From NCBI RefSeq assembly GCF_901000735.1, contig NC_081551.1, forward strand, positions 15,622,906 to 15,686,905: a DNA stretch of 64,000 nt. The letters run 5' to 3'. The translations under genes were made by a program, and so were the position numbers. The stretch comes from Corylus avellana. Its lineage: Eukaryota; Streptophyta; Magnoliopsida; Fagales; Betulaceae. A model generated the notes under the pieces. It had not been told where the DNA came from. It was given only the letters and a program-made list of their open reading frames with translations, and did not search any database. Shown here piece by piece: positions 57,164-64,000 of the stretch. Positions within the stretch are counted from its first letter, which is position 1; every line of letters starts with the position of its first letter.

Positions 57164-59242
57164 TATAACGCCCCCAAAATTAGCCATGCCTAACCTGGCA
57201 AGGTTACTGGCAATTACCCCAGTTAAGCCAACTTGTGGCTAAATAAGGAATCACACCTCTAAGCATTATCAGAGTTAATGTATAGGAAGGTGATATAAAT
57301 CTAAGAAAAACTATCTAATCATAAAATGGACAAGCATATTCCTAAGATTAAGACATGGAGCAACTAGTAACAATAATACACAAACCTGTTGACCATAAGC
57401 AGGTTCTAAGCAAGGTCCGTAGTGGCAACCGGGCCATTCCTAGGTTCTAGTGCAAACATCTTAAAAGGGATAATAACCGCGTAAGTTTAACAACCTAGTA
57501 AGTAAACCGCACAATTAGGTAAGATATGAGTCCAGTTAAGCATAAATAAATGTGCAATTTAGTAAACATTCGAAAGAGCTATTGTCTCCGTTAATACACC
57601 ATAAAATAGCACTTTGGTTTTCAAAAGTGTGGTGTACTACCGGTGGCAATCGCCTAAGTATTTTAATGCAGGAAGAATAATGCTTTATAGTTCATAACTC
57701 TCATGTATGGTTTACCCGAGATATTACCCATTCTCAGCAGGGTTGGCGTTGTTCAAAGAGACCTGTAATACAATGCAGGTGCCCCAGCCAACGTACGCTA
57801 CCGTGCATAACACTAGCGGCACGACTTAGTCCAACCTTGGGTGGCCCACACCGCTAATGATGTCGGTCATGTAGTGACTGCCCGTTAAGGTCACTCCGGC
57901 CACTAAACAATCATTGGATCCAAGGCCTATATAACAACACACACATTTGACCATAAAATAAAGTCTATATAGCAAGCCCATGGCCATTATACAACACGTT
58001 TCGGTGTACTATGACATACGATGCATCTTATTAATCAGTTGATAAAGCAGTTATCAAGTTATTATGAAAAGTAGACATGCTTATATCATACTCGTAGTCA
58101 GTCAATTGACATATCCCATGTTTTTAAGGAAAGAGTTCGTAAGTGTTTACTTACCTTGTACGCTCGCTTGAATCCTTTGACATTGCTAAACTATGCTATA
58201 ACGCAACACGACACATCGTTATGCGTAGTTCTAGAGGAGCCTTACGAGTAAAATACTAAGCCTTATCTAACAAAAGGATTGCTAGACTTTAAAATACACA
58301 TGAGTGGGGCTTAAGGGCTGGTGCCTGGCTTTCTAACCGTACGTCCGAGCTCAAGGGCGTTCGTCTGGTCAGTAAGTTAGGTCATCCGTGTAAAGCTCCA
58401 AACTGTGTTTTAAGGCTTCTATAAAATCTATAGGCTACCATATCTCCTTCTAGGCTAAGGGATCAACACATTCAATGCAAGAAAACTTAACATCATGCAA
58501 TAAAAGGAATCAAAGATGCTTTCAAAACTATTTTGATAACATCTCTTGTTTTGTAAGGAAAAGAGTAAAGAGCTTAACATAACATCTTTTGAAACTCACA
58601 ACACTTCGGAAAGCAATAAAAACAGTAGTGAAAGCATATAATGAGAAAGGGTTACCTTGGAAATTGGCAAGAATGCACACAAATGCTTCCTTCCTTCCTT
58701 CTCATGTCACAAAACTCACAAAGATATTCCCTCAAGGGGTTTCAGAGGGCCTGGAGGCGAGAAATATGTTTGAAGGGCGATGGGAGGTTGGGTATTTATA
58801 AACCAGAAAAACTGAGGGCGCTACCAACTCTTCTGAAAAGTAGCGGACGTTCGGTACTATTGGGGCGTACGTCTGGTACTATTTACTCAATGGTCCAAAG
58901 GGTGTATCGTACGTATAGGTATTATCCAGTGGTTTTCCAAAAAGTAGTGTACGTCTGGTGGTCTCCAGGCGTACATCCTTGTACTTTTTGTAGGCGTACG
59001 TACAGTAGTCCCCTTGCATACATCCTCTACTAAAACAATAGCGTACGTCTGGTAACCCTAGCGTATGTTCGGATAGAAATGGTTAAGCTCGGGTTTGTGC
59101 TTCAAAACGCCTAAGAAGTTTTAGGTTATAAATATGGTCTTAGGTTCTTTATTATAAAACCGAGTCTTTCATAGATCATTTAACCCTTCCTTGTAGAAAA
59201 TCTTTTAATAATAAATTTTTTTTTTTTTATCGGGGTATTACA
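57164..59242 (-). mobile_element. solo LTR of a Ty3/gypsy element, 2.08 kb
   Basis: The direct repeat GTTGA occurs immediately on both sides (57159-57163 and 59243-59247). The minus-strand ends are TGTAATACCCCG and GGGGGCGTTATA, close to the TG...CA rule. No primer-binding site or polypurine tract adjoins either side, so it is a solo LTR left by recombination. A TATA-like TTTATAAA lies near 58796. Its 3' end and middle resemble the LTR at 61712-63830, inverted. Confidence 0.8.
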
Positions 59243-59285
59243 GTTGAGGTTCAAGGCTTATCTTGGAGAGGATGGTCTTTATAGG

Positions 59286-59328
<43 letters not shown>

Positions 59329-59650
59329 AAGAATTGGAATGGTGGTGCATCATGGGAAATGAATGGTGTTTGAAGGTGGGTGGGTGGCTTTATTAAAGAG
59401 TGGGAGCGTGTGTGGATAAGATTGAAAGATATGACTAATAGGTTAAATTTGCTTTTCAAACAGTATTGAACATTCGGTTCTAGGGTTTTCATCGAACGTT
59501 CAGTGGTCCATGGTTGAACGTTCGATCAGAAGATAAATTATAATTGATATTTGGATTTTTATAGAAACTGATTAAAGCCATTTTAAAATAGCGAGTGTTT
59601 TATAGATAAATTCATTTATTTTTATTATAAATATTTGAGACATCACATTT
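59243..59650 (-). mobile_element. older Ty3/gypsy LTR, right part
   Basis: Continuation of the LTR at 56397-57163 beyond the solo LTR. It includes the leader-like GAATGGTGTTTGAAGGTGGG, parallel to ATGTTTGAAGGGCGATGGGA in the solo LTR, and ends on the minus strand near TGTGATGTCTCAAATA. It contains a (CT)n run at 59289-59329 and three GAACGTTC-type words. Confidence 0.55.
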
Positions 59651-59990
59651 ACTTCCATGGTAAGGTTTGTGCGTTGTAGATGACATATAGTACAACCTAG
59701 TGCCCCGGGCAAGGTGCATAGCCAGCTACAACTAGTTGCTCAATTGGGTCTTACCCCAACTGATCCATACAACTAGTGATGTTGTAGAGTGTGACCACCA
59801 TTTGTGGATGGCTGCAGTCATAGTAACCTTCAGATCCAAGATGGAAACTTAAACATAAAATTGGGTTGGAGGGTCCGTTTGTAGAGTCTAGTATGTACAT
59901 GCTATTGATTTCATTCACAATACATTTCACATTATTTAACAAAGGTGGTCATGTTACACAAGAACATTATCATTTCATTTGCCCGTGTCA
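59651..59990 (-). mobile_element. LTR fragment, gypsy family
   Basis: AGTGCCCCGGGCAAGGTGCA, then CTAGTGATGTTGTAGAGTGTG and CAGATCCAAGATGG follow the order of the segment 57775-57925 in the solo LTR, with substantial divergence. This is a separate degraded copy. Confidence 0.45.
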
Positions 59991-60476
59991 CAAGTAATAC
60001 ATTATTACCTCTAATTCATTTAACACAAATTATGTATGGGTAGAGTCTAAAAAAAAAAAAAAAAAAAAAAACTATACTCCACCATATATACTCCATTAAG
60101 TTCAACAATCACTATGCAATTATAGGCATGCCAATTTATTCTCTAATATGATGGCATAAATTATAAATAATCATATGAAAGTTATGCCATATTCCTCCTA
60201 TAGAATTACATAGACCTTAACATGCATTCCTAAAAAATTAACAGAGTCATATTTTAATATTTTGTTAAAAGATAATATTTTAAAATACAATGGGTTTAAA
60301 CAAAAGAGTTCAATTATCTAAAATATGCCAACCAAACCCAACTCACCTTGCATGTACCTTTTTTTTTTTTTTTTTTTTGAGTGAAATGTGTTGGGCCTGG
60401 AATTGGTCAAACATGTGAGCTGTGATGACCCAAGAAGTTCAACACACAGACCTCAGAGCTAGTTCAACCCAAAAAT

Positions 60477-60480
<4 letters not shown>
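59991..60480. other. spacer with poly-A and poly-T runs
   Basis: A-run at 60050-60070 and T-run at 60359-60378; nothing coding recognised. Confidence 0.45.
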
Positions 60481-60518
<38 letters not shown>

Positions 60519-60540
60519 TGTGTGTGTGTGCGCGCGCGCG
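60481..60540. repeat. (TA)n-(TG)n-(CG)n compound microsatellite
   Basis: About 16 TA, then 7 TG, then 5 CG dinucleotides, nearly all alternating purine-pyrimidine, ending exactly where the integrase remnant becomes readable. Confidence 0.9.
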
Positions 60541-61275
60541 GATTAACCAAATCCTGGAGGACATGTTACGAGCTTGTGTATTGGACTTTAAGGGTAGTTG
60601 GATTCAGTACCTACATTGGGTTTGCCTACAACAACAACTACCAGACGACTATTGGGATGCCACCTTATTAAGCACTTTATGGACGCAAGTGTCAGTCACC
60701 CTTGTATTGATACAACATTGGTGAGCGACAAACGTTGGGGCCCGAATTGATATAAGATACTCGTGACAAAGTGCTTACCATCAGGCAAAGGATGAGTGCA
60801 ACCTCGAGTCTGCAGAAGAGCTATGCCGATAATCGGAGATGGTCTTTGCAGTTTGAAGTGGGAGATTGTGTGTTCGTTAAGATATCACCAATAAGGGAAG
60901 TGATGCGATTTGGGAAAAGGGGAAGCTCAACCCTAGATTTATTGGACCTTTCGAGATCACTCATAAGGTGGGAAGGCATACAGAGTTCCCTTACCTCTAG
61001 ACTTAGCTGGAACACATGATGTTTTTCATGTCTCGATGTTGAGAAAATACATTGCTAACCTAGACGTAGTAGTAGAGTACAAACCATTAGAGATCCAGGA
61101 GGGATTGATGTACACTGAGGAGCCGGTGAAGATCATTGATCGAAAGGAGCAAGTGCTACATACCAAAATGATTCTCATCGTTAAAGTATTGTGGCATAAT
61201 CATGGTATCGAGGAAGCATCATATGAAGCAGAGCAGGACATGCAAAACTATTATCCGCATCTGTTTGAGACTTGA
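60541..61275 (+). pseudogene. Ty3/gypsy integrase C-terminus, frameshifted
   Basis: Read in shifting frames, the segment follows the integrase of chromovirus-type gypsy elements: QILEDMLRACVLDFKGSW, then RQRMSATSSLQKSYADNRR and LQFEVGDCVFVKISPIR. The last frame (from 61036) reads MLRKYIANLDVVVEYKPLEI and EEPVKIIDRKEQVL, ending near HNHGIEEASYEAEQDM and NYYPHLFE. The tail is the chromodomain-like C-terminus. Upstream catalytic integrase, reverse transcriptase, protease and gag are absent, so only the 3' end of pol remains. Confidence 0.85.
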
Positions 61276-61439
61276 TTGTTTATGACTACTTTTCTCAAAG
61301 ATTATATTTGGACAGTATACCTATTCCTGTTTTAGGTAATGGAATAGTCGACTAAAAAAGAGTTTGCTTTTTTCTACAAGGTTATGCCATAGATACCCAT
61401 TGATCTAGATTGCATGTGGAATTAATTATTTTGTGAGTT

Positions 61440-61630
61440 GATCAACTTGGGTGTCGAGATTGATGAGAATTGGTACAATGTGGGCAACATTGAGTATGAT
61501 GCGCTAGACGACTTACGAGGCGACTTTCGGCAGTTGTTTGAGGATGGTGTAATGCCAGTTGGCAAACGGGAGGAGATAGTCTAGGAGCCCACTGAGCATG
61601 ATACAGATGATACTACGAACGAAAGGTAAA
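61440..61630 (+). other. open stretch after gypsy pol, possible extra ORF remnant
   Basis: From 61440 one frame reads for about 45 codons (GVEIDENWYNVGNIEYDAL, DDLRGDFRQLFEDGV) before a single TAG, then a further 16 acidic codons to a TAA. It is acidic and lies between pol and the 3' LTR, where some plant gypsy lineages carry extra frames. It has no recognisable domain and no clear start. Confidence 0.3.
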
Positions 61631-61696
61631 CATTTCACCCCTTTTAAGTGTTGTTATTTTGGTATTTTATCCTGAAATTTTGAGGACGAAAGTGTT

Positions 61697-61711
61697 ATAT
61701 GGAGGGGAGAA
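61697..61711 (+). other. polypurine tract
   Basis: GGAGGGGAGAA just before the TG start of the LTR, the expected plus-strand priming site. It is preceded by TTTTGAGGACGAAAG, a common context at the 3' end of plant gypsy elements. Confidence 0.75.
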
Positions 61712-63830
61712 TGGAGTGACCTAAATAATTAACCAAGGCTAAGTAAGATAGCTTGGTTAGAGGGTTAATTGGACTTTTGGGTTACTAGGGACCGCTAGAG
61801 GGTCATTTCGAGAATTTTGAACATTCTGACTGAACGCGCGTGTTGGGACAATGCAAGCGCTCGCTTGCAAATAGTACACGAACATTCGTGTGGGGACCCG
61901 CCGAATGTTCGTTGACTTTTGGTTGACCAATGGATATTACCCAAGCATACGACTACAACCCTAAAACCATTGGGTAAATAGTACGCGAACGCTTGGCACT
62001 GTAGTACTGAACGTTCGTTGCTTTTCATAACTACTCTTGCAAAGCTCACAGCTTTTTCTACCCTATAAATACCTCTCCCCACTCGATCCTTAAACATAAT
62101 TTCCTTGGTGTTCTTGAGGAGAAGGAGAAGCTTGTCAAGGTTCTTGCTGTGTAGAAGTAACTATCATCTTTCTCTAGTGTTCTCATTAAGATGTTATGCT
62201 AGCAAGTGTTTTACAGTAACTTAGTGGTTAGAATTTAGAAGTATATGTCTTAATCTTGTTATAAGCATTTCTTTCCCGTTAGAGTTGTTCTTGTTGCATG
62301 GAGATGTTTGTTTTGGGTTAGGAAGTGTTAAAGAACCTTTTTTAGCCTTAGAACCAGTTTAGGAAGGCTTAGGAGAACATTGGACCAAATAAAGTTCTAC
62401 CTGAACTCTCTGGTCGAACGTTCGGTCTCGAGCCTGAACACTCGCCCAAAAGCACTTCAGGGGAACACCATTTTGGCTAGTCGTTCAATAGCTCTATTTT
62501 CATGTTCTAGGTTCATTTTAGTTTGGACTTAGGACTAATATTAGGCTTTCCACATATTTGTAGAACCTAGACCTTTTGGAGAAATTTTCGGATCATTTAT
62601 ACGACCCAAGTGAGTACAAACTCATATGGTACTAGCCGTTACTTTTCTGCATTGCACGTCTATTTTTGTGTATCGAAACATGCATCTTTACAACTCTCAT
62701 GAAATACATTTTTGTTGCATTATGAACTCTACATTTGTGAAAGTGTGCTACTTAACAAGAAAACGGACATGTTAGGGTTGTAAAAGCATGCATGTAAAAT
62801 ACGGATAAGACTAATTGCATCGTATGATATGACACACCGGTACGTGCGAGATAACGGCCATGGGCTTACTGTACATATTAACTCTATGGTCAAATGTGTG
62901 TGTGGATGTGATATATGAGTCTTAGATCCAATGGTTATTTTTGTGACCGGTGCATCATTAACGGGCAGGTCATTACAGGACGTACATCATTAGTAGCATA
63001 GGCCACCCGAGGTCACACTCAGTCGGGTTGCTAGTGTTATGGAGAGTATCATATAATGGTCGAGACATCGACATTGTATTACAGGTCCCTTGGGACAGCG
63101 CCAACCCTGCTAAGAATGGGTAATATTTCGGGTAGACCATACAATTGAACTATCATTGATTCACATGATTATAGCATGTACTATATCTATACTGCATTTA
63201 TGAATAGTTGTCATACCAAAATGCTGCATACTCTATTAGTAGAGTTCATCACTAAATGACATAAGTACCATACTACTATGTGCATTTTTATTCACTAAGT
63301 CTTTAGACTTACCCTCTTTTATTTTTTCCCTTCTATTATGTATAATTGCGCGGTTTAGCTAGCATAGATAAGGATGGATACGGACAACCGATTGGTGGTG
63401 GCTAAGGACCTGATTCGAGTCATTTTTGAGGACATGGACCCGATTTGGCTCAAGTCCATTTGGGATGATGGAGGATTTATCCAAGCGGAGATGATAGATA
63501 TTATTATCGTGTTAGCTTTACTTAAACTTAGGTGTTGATCTTGTTATCTTATTTCCAGACAATTACCTATGGTTTGTAATATATTTGATGAATAGGTCTT
63601 TGACCAGCACATTTGAGGATCTATTTATGCTATGATGTGTTATCATTACTCTGGTTATCATGATTGTGTTATTTAGTTATTGCTTTCTTATTCTTGTGGT
63701 TGAAAGTTTTCCATTGTATTCTCTCTCTTAGGAGAGGTTACGATTACTGAGTCTTATTCTATGAAGGACAAGGCTGGGAGGCGAACCATGGATTCAATTA
63801 CTAGTTAATTGATTTTCACGGAGCGTTACA
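61712..63830 (+). mobile_element. 3' LTR of Ty3/gypsy element, 2.12 kb
   Basis: It begins TGGAGTGACC after the polypurine tract and ends GGAGCGTTACA, which corresponds to the GGGGGCGTTATA end of the solo LTR. A TATA box (TATAAAT at about 62064) and a leader follow the U3 region. The length nearly equals the solo LTR (2.08 kb). The middle, 62815-63130, matches 57750-58025 inverted. The 5' LTR and most of the internal region are missing. Confidence 0.8.
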
Positions 63831-64000
63831 GTTAGGACACCTCTAAGACATAGTCGGGACATTTTTCGTAATTTAGAGTTTAATATGATTTAATGAAAAT
63901 ATATATATTGAAAAACCTAATATGACTCCAAATGACACCTATAATGGGGTTGAATAGGTGTATGCAAATAATATGCGGGATTAAAATATTAAACAATCAC
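63831..64000. other. flank after the 3' LTR
   Basis: AT-rich; begins GTTAG, which would be one copy of a target duplication, but its partner cannot be found because the element's 5' end is lost. Nothing coding. Confidence 0.4.

Noticed and set aside
57161..57164. Left end of the solo LTR placed at TGATATAACG
   Set aside because: Moving the border to 57164 gives a perfect GTTGA duplication on both sides and matches the end of the LTR at 63830; the TG at 57161 belongs to the target site.

Overview
This is nuclear DNA from a dicot plant. The evidence is GT-AG introns with polypyrimidine tracts, AT-rich intergenic DNA, plant-specific protein families, and plant-type LINEs, Ty3/gypsy and Ty1/copia remnants, MITEs and a tRNA-derived SINE. 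Many short foldback elements with GGGGTGGC-rich cores suggest a woody rosid, but that is an impression and was not tested. No bacterial, organellar or viral genes, CRISPR arrays or rRNA/tRNA genes were seen.

Four protein-coding genes can be read. (1) 6135-12504, plus strand, 15 coding exons: an ANTH/AP180-type clathrin assembly protein of 545 residues, with an intron in its 5' UTR. (2) 16323-20174, minus strand, 3 coding exons: the 51-residue RNA polymerase subunit RPB12. Its last coding exon is only 23 nt and lies 3.4 kb from exon 2. (3) 22212-26066, plus strand, 3 exons: a BSD-domain protein of 417 residues with an apparent GC-AG intron. (4) 29289-41163, minus strand, at least 4 exons: a SPOC-domain protein related to the plant SPOC/TFIIS-like family. 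An 8-kb intron holds most of a LINE, and no TFIIS-type domain was found upstream in this window.

The left 45 kb is gene-bearing, with small elements (MITEs, 5'-truncated LINE ends, one SINE) between genes and in introns. From about 42 kb rightward the window is essentially repeats. These include a long-TIR foldback, a second decayed LINE carrying other insertions, a third LINE end, possible copia LTR material and a 335-bp Mutator-like MITE with a 9-bp target duplication. Further right are a GC-rich retroposon-like block and a nest of Ty3/gypsy LTRs: a 2.08-kb solo LTR with 5-bp target duplication sits inside an older LTR, and the pol 3' end plus 3' LTR of another element closes the window.

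The genes are unrelated housekeeping functions (endocytosis, transcription, probable membrane-traffic or stress, RNA-polymerase-associated regulation) and do not form a pathway. I found no convincing new biological system. The most unusual structures are a 413-bp triplication with an inverted junction insert, arrays of ACGT-centred words inside the gypsy LTRs, a dispersed family with a 171-bp internal period, and the RPB12 micro-exon.
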